Notes under the pieces: generated by a model
What the model saw: the letters and a program-made list of their open reading frames with translations, nothing else
The model's database searches: none
Told to the model about the DNA's origin: nothing
Part shown: positions 7,500-14,424 of the stretch, piece after piece
Layout: the number at the start of each line of letters is the position of its first letter
Numbering within the stretch: position 1 is the first letter of the stretch
Source of the DNA: an uncultured Flavobacteriaceae bacterium
GTDB lineage: Bacteria > Bacteroidota > Bacteroidia > Flavobacteriales > Flavobacteriaceae
Assembly: GCA_905479435.1 (NCBI GenBank)
Contig: CAJQMN010000084.1
Location: 1-38,374, forward strand
Direction of reading: 5' to 3'
DNA: 38,374 nt
Translations under genes and position numbers: made by a program

Positions 7500-8555
7500 C
7501 TAAAAATTTTGATTCAGTTTTAAGTTGTATTCCTTTATAAAATTGGCAATCAAAACCGAAGTAGGTAATAGGTCTAATGTATCCCAATTGCTTGTTGCTT
7601 TCTTGTGTTTGTCAGTTTTTATAATCCAAAATTTTGTAAATAAATGTTGGTGAGATAGCTTGTGTATTATTGAGTTTTCATTAAATAATTGAATTACTGC
7701 ATTCGAAGGAACAAGTGCTTGAAAATCTGGTATAGCATCTAAATCTTCTAAATGAACTTCATTGCTCGTTTCAATTAATGGAAATTGATACAAACCTTGC
7801 CAAATACCTTTTCCTTTTCGCTCTTCAAAAATTGTTTTATGTTCCTTAGTTACAAACACAAAAAAATTAAAATATTTCTTTTTAATTTTCAACTTCTTCT
7901 CTTTAACAGGCAACTTTTTTACCAACTTATTCTCAAATGCAATACAATTTGAACTCATTGGACATTCATAGCAATTTGGGCTTTTAGGCTTACATTGTAG
8001 TGCCCCAAAATCCATAATGGCTTGATTATATACCCCTGGCTTTTTAACATCTAATAACGATTGTGCTAAATTTTTAAACTCTTTAATTCCTTTTGTACTA
8101 TTTATAGGGGTTTCTATTTTAAAAAATCTAGCTAATACTCTGTACACATTGCCATCAACAACTGCTGCAGGTTCATCAAAACATATTGAAGAAATAGCTG
8201 AAGCTGTGTAATCTCCTATTCCTTTCAATTTAATAAGCTCTTTGTAACTTGTTGGAAATTTACCACTTAGTTCATTTGAAACATATTTAGCTGTAAAATG
8301 AAGATTTCTAGCTCTAGAATAATAACCTAATCCTTGCCACATTTTTAGGACTTTGCTTTCTTCTGCATTTGCAAGATCTTCGACTGTTGGAAAAACAGTA
8401 GAAAAAGTTAAGTAATAACTCATTCCTTGAGATACTCTTGTTTGCTGAAGGATGATTTCAGATAGCCAAACAAGATAAGGGTCTCGAGTTTTACGCCAAG
8501 GCAAATCTCTTTTTGTTTGTAAATACCAGTAAATTAATGTGTTAGAAAAATTCAT
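7500..8555 (-). CDS. mutY: A/G-specific adenine DNA glycosylase MutY
   Basis: MutY removes adenine mispaired with 8-oxoguanine. Residues 1-210 form the HhH-GPD glycosylase, with the catalytic glutamate E33 in LSEIILQQTR, the hairpin LKGIGDYTA and the catalytic aspartate D134 in VVDGNVYRV. The four iron-sulfur-cluster cysteines C188, C195, C198 and C204 follow the family spacing x6-x2-x5. Residues from about 225 to 345 form the NUDIX-like recognition domain (KGKGIWQGLYQFPLIE). The 351-residue length is normal. It sits upstream of ssb with a 30-base gap, the order known from flavobacterial gld loci. Confidence 0.96.
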   Translation of the reverse strand: MNFSNTLIYWYLQTKRDLPWRKTRDPYLVWLSEIILQQTRVSQGMSYYLTFSTVFPTVEDLANAEESKVLKMWQGLGYYSRARNLHFTAKYVSNELSGKFPTSYKELIKLKGIGDYTASAISSICFDEPAAVVDGNVYRVLARFFKIETPINSTKGIKEFKNLAQSLLDVKKPGVYNQAIMDFGALQCKPKSPNCYECPMSSNCIAFENKLVKKLPVKEKKLKIKKKYFNFFVFVTKEHKTIFEERKGKGIWQGLYQFPLIETSNEVHLEDLDAIPDFQALVPSNAVIQLFNENSIIHKLSHQHLFTKFWIIKTDKHKKATSNWDTLDLLPTSVLIANFIKEYNLKLNQNF

Positions 8556-8638
8556 TGAAAATGATTACGCATACAATATTACGTCTTAAAATTGACATAT
8601 TTTTATCTGTTTATTTTTATGGAATAGATTAATTATCA

Positions 8639-8646
8639 TATATTTG
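8639..8646 (+). promoter_or_regulatory. -7 element upstream of the HU gene
   Basis: TATATTTG matches TAnnTTTG and lies 37 bases before the HU ATG, giving an A-rich leader of about 30 nt. The region between mutY (minus) and HU (plus) is divergent. Confidence 0.55.
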
Positions 8647-8683
8647 CCAGCAAATTTTTAGGGAAAAATATAAATTATAGAAC

Positions 8684-8974
8684 ATGACGAAAGCAGATAT
8701 TGTGTCGAGAATTTCGGACAAATCAGGAATTGAAAAAGCAGATGTACTAGCTACAGTAGAAGCATTTATGACAGAAGTGAAAAGCGCCTTAGAACAAGGA
8801 GATAATGTTTACTTAAGAGGTTTTGGAAGCTTTATTATTAAAACCAGAGCAGAAAAAACTGGAAGAAATATTTCTAAGAACACTACTATCAAAATTCCAG
8901 CTCATAATATTCCAGCTTTTAAACCAGCTAAAACTTTTACTGAAGGAGTAAAAAGTAAAGTGGTAGTAAAGTAA
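8684..8974 (+). CDS. HU/IHF-family DNA-bending protein
   Basis: The 96-residue nucleoid protein shows the full HU/IHF fold. It begins MTKADIVSRISDKSGI, has the GDNVYLRGFGSFIIKTRAEKTGRN strand-turn region, and has the DNA-wrapping arm ending in IPAHNIPAFKPAKTF. HU proteins bend DNA and compact the nucleoid, and IHF-type members bind specific sites. I cannot tell which behaviour applies, so no symbol is given. It is followed by a 29-residue basic protein gene and then an RNase E/G gene. I recall this order in other flavobacteria. Confidence 0.93.
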   Translation: MTKADIVSRISDKSGIEKADVLATVEAFMTEVKSALEQGDNVYLRGFGSFIIKTRAEKTGRNISKNTTIKIPAHNIPAFKPAKTFTEGVKSKVVVK

Positions 8975-9016
8975 TTATACAAATCTAAATCGAAAGATTT
9001 ACAAAATTAGACAATT

Positions 9017-9106
9017 ATGCCAAGTGGAAAAAAAAGAAAGAGATCAAAGATCTCAACACACAAACGCAAGAAGAGAGCTAGAGCAAACAGACACAAGAAA
9101 AAGTAA
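9017..9106 (+). CDS. 29-residue highly basic protein
   Basis: The short reading frame starts ATG CCA AGT GGA and encodes 29 residues, of which 16 are Lys or Arg and two are His (starts MPSGKKRKR, ends ANRHKKK). It begins 42 bases after the HU stop and ends inside the stem of a strong terminator, so its 3' end is well defined. Composition and size are those of a small ribosomal or other RNA-binding protein. I recall near-identical short proteins between HU and the RNase gene in other flavobacteria. It may correspond to a small Bacteroidota ribosomal protein reported from the F. johnsoniae ribosome (bL38), but I cannot confirm that identity here. Confidence 0.75.
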   Translation: MPSGKKRKRSKISTHKRKKRARANRHKKK

Positions 9107-9121
9107 GGTCTAACCTTACTT
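9101..9121 (+). terminator. Terminator after the 29-residue gene
   Basis: A 9-bp perfect stem (AAGTAAGGT with ACCTTACTT) and a 3-nt loop are followed by TTTTCC. The left arm includes the stop codon of the short gene. It should end most HU transcripts before the RNase gene. Confidence 0.8.
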
Positions 9122-9159
9122 TTTCCTTATTGCTTTAAAACAAAACGTTCATTGAAATA

Positions 9160-9212
9160 GAGGTATTTATTCTGCATAAAGCAGAAGCCTCGTATGGTAT
9201 TAAAAAAATACC
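9160..9212 (+). other. Potential structured leader upstream of the RNase E/G gene
   Basis: The hairpin TTCTGC-ATAAA-GCAGAA at 9170-9186 is enclosed by GAGG/CCTC (9160-9163 with 9188-9191). A second hairpin GGTATT/AATACC follows (9196-9201 with 9207-9212). The first strand also holds a GGTATTT (9162-9168) that could pair with the same AAATACC (9206-9212), so two folds are mutually exclusive. I see no T-tract or ribosome-binding site inside it. Function is unknown. A regulatory leader is only a suggestion. Confidence 0.4.
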
Positions 9213-9270
9213 TGTTTAAAATTAATCCATTATTTGTCAGTATTGACATTTAGTATAAAACCATTTCAGT

Positions 9271-10800
9271 ATGAAAACAGAATTAATAATTCGTTCAAAT
9301 TCATCTGATATTGATTTTGCCTTATTAAAAGATGGAAAACTTATAGAATTAAATAAAGAAACAACTGATAATAAATTTTCTGTTGGCGACATTTTTTTAG
9401 CCAAAATTGGAAAAGTATTAACAGGGCTTAATGCATCCTTTGTTAATGTAGGATATCCTAAAGACGGATTTTTACACTATCACGATTTAGGAGCAAAAGT
9501 TCAATCTTTAAATAATTTTATTAAGAAAGTAAGCACAGGTAAGTATAAAGAATTCACTTTAAAGAATTTTCGCTTTGAGAAAGACATTCACAAAGACGGA
9601 AGTATTAACGACGTAATAAAATCAGGTCAAAATTTATTAGTACAAATTGTAAAAGAACCAATATCTACAAAAGGTCCTAGATTAAGCTCAGAGCTTTCTA
9701 TTGCTGGTAGATTTTTGGTATTAGTTCCTTTTTCTGACAGAATCTCTGTTTCACAAAAAATAGAAGATTCAAAAGAAAAAGAGCGATTAAAAAGATTAGT
9801 AAAAAGCATTAAACCGAAAGGTTTTGGTGTGATTTTAAGAACTGTTGCTGAAGGTAAAAAGGTAGCAGAATTAGATAAAGATTTACAAAATTCATTAGAT
9901 CGTTGGAAAACCATGTGTAAGCGAATTGCGAACACTAATACACCAACAAAAGTATTAAGCGAATTAAATAGAGCTTCTTCAATTTTAAGAGATTTAATGA
10001 ATGATTCTTTTACAAATATTGTAACCAATGATGAAACTCTTAAGTTAGAAATTAAAGAGTATCTTCAAGAAATCTATCCTGAAAAGGAAAAGATTGTAAA
10101 ACTTCATAAGTCATCTACACCAATTTTTGAAAAGTATGGGATAGAACGCCAAATAAAAACATCTTTTGGTAAAACTGTTTCTATGAGTAGAGGAGCTTAT
10201 TTAGTTATTGAACACACTGAAGCATTACATGTAATTGATGTAAACAGTGGAAACCGTTCTAACAAAGCTGGTTCTCAAGAAGAAACTGCATTAGAAGTAA
10301 ATTTAATTGCTGCCACTGAAATTGCAAGACAATTGCAATTAAGGGATATGGGAGGAATTATTGTAATAGACTTCATAGACATGCATCGTGCAGAAAATAG
10401 AAATAAGCTATTTCAGCATCTAAAAGAGCACATGTCTTTAGATAGAACAAAGCATAAAATTTTACCGCCAAGTAAATTTGGATTAATACAAATTACAAGG
10501 CAAAGAGTTCGACCTGAACTCAGTATTAAAACAACAGAACCAAACCCTAATAAAAATGGAGAAGTCGAAGCTCCTATTGTTTTATTAGACAAAATTGAAG
10601 CAGATTTGGAACGTGTTATTTCAAATCCTAAAAATAAAAATGTGGTGTTGAACGTTCACCCTTTTATAGCTTCTTATTTGACTAAAGGAATATCATCGAT
10701 ACGTTTTCGGTGGTATCTAAAACATAAAAAGTGGATTACAATTATACCTAGAGATGCTTACAACTATTTACAGTACAAATTTAAAATTGTACGTAAGTAA
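9271..10800 (+). CDS. rng: Ribonuclease E/G family endoribonuclease
   Basis: This enzyme cleaves single-stranded AU-rich RNA in rRNA maturation and mRNA decay. The 509-residue protein has an S1-type domain (about 36-128). The catalytic DNase I-like domain carries the metal-binding aspartates D323 (HVIDVNSGNRS) and D367 (GGIIVIDFIDMHRAENR) and the GLIQITRQRVRPELS segment. The C-terminal end has NVVLNVHPFIASYLTKG. The CPxC-type zinc-link cysteines that follow TRQR in many relatives are absent: this stretch reads PNPNKNGEVEAP. No long disordered RNase E scaffold is present, so the size fits RNase G. No clear TAnnTTTG lies directly in front, so transcription may partly come from readthrough. Confidence 0.95.
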   Translation: MKTELIIRSNSSDIDFALLKDGKLIELNKETTDNKFSVGDIFLAKIGKVLTGLNASFVNVGYPKDGFLHYHDLGAKVQSLNNFIKKVSTGKYKEFTLKNFRFEKDIHKDGSINDVIKSGQNLLVQIVKEPISTKGPRLSSELSIAGRFLVLVPFSDRISVSQKIEDSKEKERLKRLVKSIKPKGFGVILRTVAEGKKVAELDKDLQNSLDRWKTMCKRIANTNTPTKVLSELNRASSILRDLMNDSFTNIVTNDETLKLEIKEYLQEIYPEKEKIVKLHKSSTPIFEKYGIERQIKTSFGKTVSMSRGAYLVIEHTEALHVIDVNSGNRSNKAGSQEETALEVNLIAATEIARQLQLRDMGGIIVIDFIDMHRAENRNKLFQHLKEHMSLDRTKHKILPPSKFGLIQITRQRVRPELSIKTTEPNPNKNGEVEAPIVLLDKIEADLERVISNPKNKNVVLNVHPFIASYLTKGISSIRFRWYLKHKKWITIIPRDAYNYLQYKFKIVRK

Positions 10801-10817
10801 GGCACATATATATCAAC

Positions 10818-10850
10818 AAAAACCCACATTGTTATTCAATGTGGGTTTTT
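10818..10850 (+). terminator. Terminator after the RNase E/G gene
   Basis: A 14-bp stem (arms 10818-10831 and 10837-10850, core ACCCACATTG/CAATGTGGGT) has a 5-nt loop and nine or more T. It lies 17 bases past the rng stop. Confidence 0.93.
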
Positions 10851-10873
10851 TTTTGAGAATATTTTTACAAAAA

Positions 10874-10901
10874 AAACTCGCATATGTTTATATGCGAGTT
10901 T
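10874..10901 (-). terminator. Terminator after the MORN-type gene
   Basis: A 12-bp stem (AAACTCGCATAT with ATATGCGAGTTT) has a 4-nt loop, a T run on both strands, and sits 20 bases beyond the minus-strand stop at 10921. With the preceding hairpin it forms a back-to-back pair separating convergent genes. Confidence 0.9.
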
Positions 10902-10920
10902 TTTTATATTTTTTGGAATA

Positions 10921-11268
10921 TTAATTTGTGGCTAAACTTGTTTCCTCTTTCCAAGAATTAACCGAAGTTACCACATTGTTTTTATAATTAATTTGACGAA
11001 GTTTGTTATTATTCCATTGGAACCAGGTGCCAGATTTGTTTCCATCTTTATAAAAACCTGTAGCAACTTTATTCCCTTTTTTATCAAACTCTGTCCACAT
11101 TCCAGTCAATTTTTTATTTTTAAAAAATCCTTGTTTGTGAACTGATCCATCATTAAAATAATAGGTTGCTTTAACCCTGTCACCATCTACTTCATATGTG
11201 GGCTCAATTTCTTGTGCTTGTATTACTGAAAAAGAAAATATGAACATCAATGTTAAAAAAAATTTCAT
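10921..11268 (-). CDS. Secreted MORN-repeat-variant protein
   Basis: The 115-residue protein has a classical signal peptide (MKFFLTLMFIFSFSVIQAQ, cleavage after AQA/Q around residue 19). Short repeated motifs follow of the form YYFNDGSVHKQGFFKNKKLTG, GNKVATGFYKDGNKSGTW and NNKLRQINYKNN. These are MORN-like variant repeats as found in the toxin-antitoxin YwqK/MORN_2 type. Flavobacterial homologues are sometimes labelled nicotinic acid mononucleotide adenylyltransferase, which nothing in this sequence supports. It is a single-gene unit with a -7 element, 11-bp direct repeats upstream and its own terminator. The function is unknown. It is probably periplasmic. Confidence 0.85.
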   Translation of the reverse strand: MKFFLTLMFIFSFSVIQAQEIEPTYEVDGDRVKATYYFNDGSVHKQGFFKNKKLTGMWTEFDKKGNKVATGFYKDGNKSGTWFQWNNNKLRQINYKNNVVTSVNSWKEETSLATN

Positions 11269-11290
11269 AGTAATAAGTTTTTTGATTAAT

Positions 11291-11298
11291 CAAATTTA
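11291..11298 (-). promoter_or_regulatory. -7 element for the MORN-type gene
   Basis: On the minus strand this is TAAATTTG (TAnnTTTG), 23 bases upstream of the ATG at 11268. The direct repeats at 11321-11347 lie about 23 bases further upstream, a position suited to an activator or repressor site. Confidence 0.55.
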
Positions 11299-11320
11299 TA
11301 AAATTTATTACAATAAAAAA

Positions 11321-11347
11321 ACATTTAGTTAACATTAAGTTAACATT
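11321..11347. repeat. 11-bp tandem repeat (about 2.4 copies) containing GTTAAC
   Basis: The unit ACATTWAGTTA is repeated with an exact 11-base period, placing the palindromic hexamer GTTAAC at 11328-11333 and 11339-11344. One helical turn between copies suggests that two subunits of a regulator could bind on the same face. No such regulator is identified in the window. Confidence 0.6.
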
Positions 11348-11375
11348 GAATGGTGCTATTTTTTTTCAACCTCAT

Positions 11376-13169
11376 CTACTCGTCTTTTTTAAAATATTGA
11401 TAGATTGTTTTTGCCCTAGAATCACCTACAATTTCTTGTAACTCTTTTAAAGAAGCTTTTTGAACACGTTTTGCAGATTTAAATTTTCGCAATAAAGAGG
11501 TAATTGTTTGTTTTCCAATAGTTGGAATTTGTTCTAATTCTGATTGAATAGCACTTTTACTTCTTTTATTCCTATGCAAAGTTATTCCAAATCTATGGGC
11601 TTCATTTCTTAAAAATTGAATAATTTTTAATGTTTCTGATCGTTTATCTAAATACATAGGAATTGAATCTCCTGGATAATAAATCTCCTCTAATCTTTTT
11701 GCAATTCCAATAATAGCTATTTTACCTCTTAACCCAAGTAAATCAAGACTTTTTAAAGCTGATGACAGTTGCCCTTTACCCCCATCGATAACAATCAACT
11801 GAGGTAACGACTGCCCTTCAGACAAAAGCCTCTTGTAGCGCCTAAACACTACCTCTTCCATAGAGGCAAAATCGTCTGGACCATCTACTGTTTTAATATT
11901 ATAGTGACGGTATTCTTTTTTAGTTGGTTTTCCATCTTTAAAAACAACACAAGCGGCTACAGGGTGAGTTCCTTGTATATTTGAATTATCAAAACATTCA
12001 ATATGTCTCGGCTCCTCAGACAATCTTAAATCTTTTTGCATTTGAGTCATAATTCTTTTTACATGACGATCCGGATCTGCAATTTTTATTTGTTTGAATT
12101 GTTCTTGTCTGTAGTATTTTGCATTGCGTTCTGATAGTTCTATAATCCGTTTTTTATCCCCTACTTTTGGAACGGTAACCTTTATGGAGGTTCCTAAATC
12201 AATTTTAAAAGGAACATATACTTCTTTTGACGTAGAGTTAAAACGTTGTCTAATTTCTACAGCGGCCAACTCTAAGATTCTTTTGTCTGTTTCGTCTAAT
12301 TTTTTTTTGACTTCTGTAGTGTGAGATTGAATAATTGAACCATTTGCAATCTTAAAAAAATTGACATAGCCGTAGCTTTCGTCAGAGATGATTGAAAATA
12401 CATCAACATTATTTATGCTAGGATTTACAATGGTAGACTTAGATTGATAGTTTGATAATAAATTTAATTTTTCCTTTACTTTTTGTGCCTCCTCAAATTC
12501 CATCTTCTCTGCTAATAATTGCATTATTTCCTGAAACTTATCTACACTTTCTTTGAAATTCCCTTTTATTATATTTCTTATTGCTTTGATCGTTTCCTTA
12601 TAACTTTCCTCCTCTTGAAAGTCTTGACATGGGCCATTGCAATTTCCTAAATGATATTCTAGACAGACCTTGTATTTTTTAGCTATTATTTTTTCTCTAG
12701 ACAAATCATAATTACAAGTTCTTAACGGGTATAGTTCTCTTATTAAGTCTAATAAAACCTTTACTGTTCTAACATTTGTATAAGGTCCAAAATACTCTGA
12801 ACCGTCTTTGACAACTCTCCGAGTCATAAAAACTCGAGGAAAACGCTCCTTTTTTATACAAATCCAAGGATACGTTTTGTCATCTTTTAACATGATATTA
12901 TACCTTGGTTGGTATTTTTTAATAAGATTATTTTCTAATAATAATGCGTCTGTTTCAGTTTCTACAACAATGTGTTTTATACTGACAATTTTATTTACAA
13001 GGATTCTAGTTTTAGCATTCTCATGATTTTTAGTAAAATATGATGCAACTCTTTTTTTTAAATTCTTTGCTTTTCCTACATACAAAATGATGTCTTCTTT
13101 ATCATAGTATTGGTAAACTCCAGGAGAATTTGGGAGAGTTTTTAGCTGAATTTCAAGTGAAGTTGGCAT
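11376..13169 (-). CDS. uvrC: UvrABC excision nuclease subunit C
   Basis: UvrC makes both incisions in nucleotide excision repair. The 597-residue protein has an N-terminal GIY-YIG nuclease domain (about 12-95, GVYQYYDK and ILYVGKAKNLKKRV). A CxxC-type cysteine region follows (CNYDLS, CLEYHLGNCNGPC). The UvrB-binding UVR motif is around 200-235 (EKMEFEEAQKVKEKLNLL). The RNase H-like nuclease domain contains HIECFDNSNIQGTHPVA and VIDGGKGQLSSA. The protein ends in a double helix-hairpin-helix (LEQIPTIGKQTITSLL, SLKELQEIVG). It is complete, of normal length, and separated from its neighbours by more than 100 bases on both sides. Confidence 0.97.
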   Translation of the reverse strand: MPTSLEIQLKTLPNSPGVYQYYDKEDIILYVGKAKNLKKRVASYFTKNHENAKTRILVNKIVSIKHIVVETETDALLLENNLIKKYQPRYNIMLKDDKTYPWICIKKERFPRVFMTRRVVKDGSEYFGPYTNVRTVKVLLDLIRELYPLRTCNYDLSREKIIAKKYKVCLEYHLGNCNGPCQDFQEEESYKETIKAIRNIIKGNFKESVDKFQEIMQLLAEKMEFEEAQKVKEKLNLLSNYQSKSTIVNPSINNVDVFSIISDESYGYVNFFKIANGSIIQSHTTEVKKKLDETDKRILELAAVEIRQRFNSTSKEVYVPFKIDLGTSIKVTVPKVGDKKRIIELSERNAKYYRQEQFKQIKIADPDRHVKRIMTQMQKDLRLSEEPRHIECFDNSNIQGTHPVAACVVFKDGKPTKKEYRHYNIKTVDGPDDFASMEEVVFRRYKRLLSEGQSLPQLIVIDGGKGQLSSALKSLDLLGLRGKIAIIGIAKRLEEIYYPGDSIPMYLDKRSETLKIIQFLRNEAHRFGITLHRNKRSKSAIQSELEQIPTIGKQTITSLLRKFKSAKRVQKASLKELQEIVGDSRAKTIYQYFKKDE

Positions 13170-13296
13170 AGAACGAAAATACTATTTTATTTTTTCTTAT
13201 TAAATTGTTAAGAAGATTGAACTCAGTGAAGACAAGGTCAAAGTTCATTTAAAACAAGTTCTATTGATTGGTCCTTGTTGCTTATGTAAGTAAATA

Positions 13297-13911
13297 CTAT
13301 TTTTCTGTTCTTTCCTTCGGGAATGCAGTTTTACTAAAGAAAAAAAGTAGAACTACTCCAGTAGTTATATAGGCGTCTGCAGGATTAAAAATATAATTAA
13401 AAAATCTAAAAAAATCTCCACCAATAAAAGGAATCCAATCTGGTAAAACACCTTCCCAAATAGGAAAATAAAACATATCTACAACCTTTCCATAAAAGAA
13501 ATCTCCATAGGGTTCAGCAGAAAATAAAGTTGCTATATTATTGCCAGAGGGAGTGTTAAAAATAACACCATAAAAAACAGAATCTATAATATTACCAACA
13601 GCTCCAGAAAAGATTAATGAAATTGCTAGGATTACTGCAGTGTGAGTCCCTTTTCTGATGTGTTCAACCAACCAATAAATAATGGCAGAAACAGCAACCA
13701 TTCGAAATAAAGTAAGAAATAATTTTCCTGCTTTTCCTCCAAACTCAAAACCCATAGCCATCCCATTATTTTCAACAAAATGAATTCTAAACCAATTAAA
13801 TACTTTAACCTCTTCTCCTAAAAAAAAGTTTGTTTTGATATAAATCTTAACAATTTGATCTATAAATATTGCTAAGATTACAGTGAGTAAAGCAATGTTT
13901 TTTTTAGACAT
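13297..13911 (-). CDS. lspA: Lipoprotein signal peptidase (signal peptidase II)
   Basis: LspA is the aspartyl protease in the cytoplasmic membrane that removes the signal peptide of lipidated prolipoproteins. The 204-residue protein has four main hydrophobic segments and the family motifs FIDQIVKIYI, HFVENNGMAMGF, SGAVGNIIDSVFYG, GKVVDMFYF (catalytic D145) and FNPADAYITTG (catalytic D179). Loops between GNIID and VVD (about 116-140) and between VVD and FNPAD make it about 40 residues longer than E. coli LspA. Such expansions are usual in Bacteroidota. A terminator divides it from the dksA-like gene upstream, so it probably has its own promoter. Confidence 0.96.
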   Translation of the reverse strand: MSKKNIALLTVILAIFIDQIVKIYIKTNFFLGEEVKVFNWFRIHFVENNGMAMGFEFGGKAGKLFLTLFRMVAVSAIIYWLVEHIRKGTHTAVILAISLIFSGAVGNIIDSVFYGVIFNTPSGNNIATLFSAEPYGDFFYGKVVDMFYFPIWEGVLPDWIPFIGGDFFRFFNYIFNPADAYITTGVVLLFFFSKTAFPKERTEK

Positions 13912-14013
13912 ATTTCTAGGATTATTGGAGTAAAAATAACTGTATAATTGTATTTATGATCTATTTGTTACAAAAGTTTAGAACTTTACGTTTTAAAAAG
14001 GGGAAAATTTAAA

Positions 14014-14036
14014 AAGCTTCCTAATCCAGGAAGCTT
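14014..14036 (-). terminator. Terminator after the DksA-like gene
   Basis: A 9-bp perfect stem (AAGCTTCCT with AGGAAGCTT) has a 5-nt loop followed on the minus strand by TTTAAATTTT. It lies just beyond the stop at 14042. Confidence 0.75.
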
Positions 14037-14041
14037 ATATT

Positions 14042-14419
14042 TTATTGTCTTCTTTTTGCTTCAATGCTTAAAGTGGCATGAGGAACTAACTTTAAACGTT
14101 CTTTCTGTATAAGCTTTCCAGTAACTCTACATACTCCATACGTTTTATTCTCAATTCTTATTAGTGCGTTATTTAAATCTCTTATAAATTTCTCTTGACG
14201 AATTGCCAACTGAACATTAGCTTCCTTACTCATTGTTTCTGAACCTTCTTCAAAAGATTTAAACTGCGGGGAGGTGTCGTCTGTTCCGTTATTTAACCCA
14301 TTTTTATAAGAGCTTTGTAATAGCGCAAGATCTTCTTTAGCTCTTTCTATTTTCTTTAGAATAATTTCTTTAAACTCTTGTAAATCTTCATCAGAATATT
14401 TTGTACTTGTATTCGACAT
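14042..14419 (-). CDS. DksA/TraR-family protein with a degenerate zinc finger
   Basis: The 125-residue protein has a long N-terminal coiled-coil region (about 8-60), an acidic EEGSETMSKEAN segment and a C-terminal domain of the DksA/TraR fold (ALIRIENKTYGVCRVTGKLIQKERL, then VPHATLSIEAK). DksA-type proteins bind the secondary channel of RNA polymerase and tune initiation. The canonical four-cysteine zinc site is reduced to one Cys (in YGVC), and the other positions are Gly/Lys/His-like. It follows ileS by only five bases, so the two are probably co-translated. I recall the same degenerate form next to ileS in other flavobacteria. Confidence 0.88.
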   Translation of the reverse strand: MSNTSTKYSDEDLQEFKEIILKKIERAKEDLALLQSSYKNGLNNGTDDTSPQFKSFEEGSETMSKEANVQLAIRQEKFIRDLNNALIRIENKTYGVCRVTGKLIQKERLKLVPHATLSIEAKRRQ

Positions 14420-14424
14420 GATTC

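Noticed and set aside
9627-10028. A 133-codon minus-strand frame within the RNase E/G gene
   Set aside because: It is antisense to a well-supported gene and has no recognisable domain or promoter.
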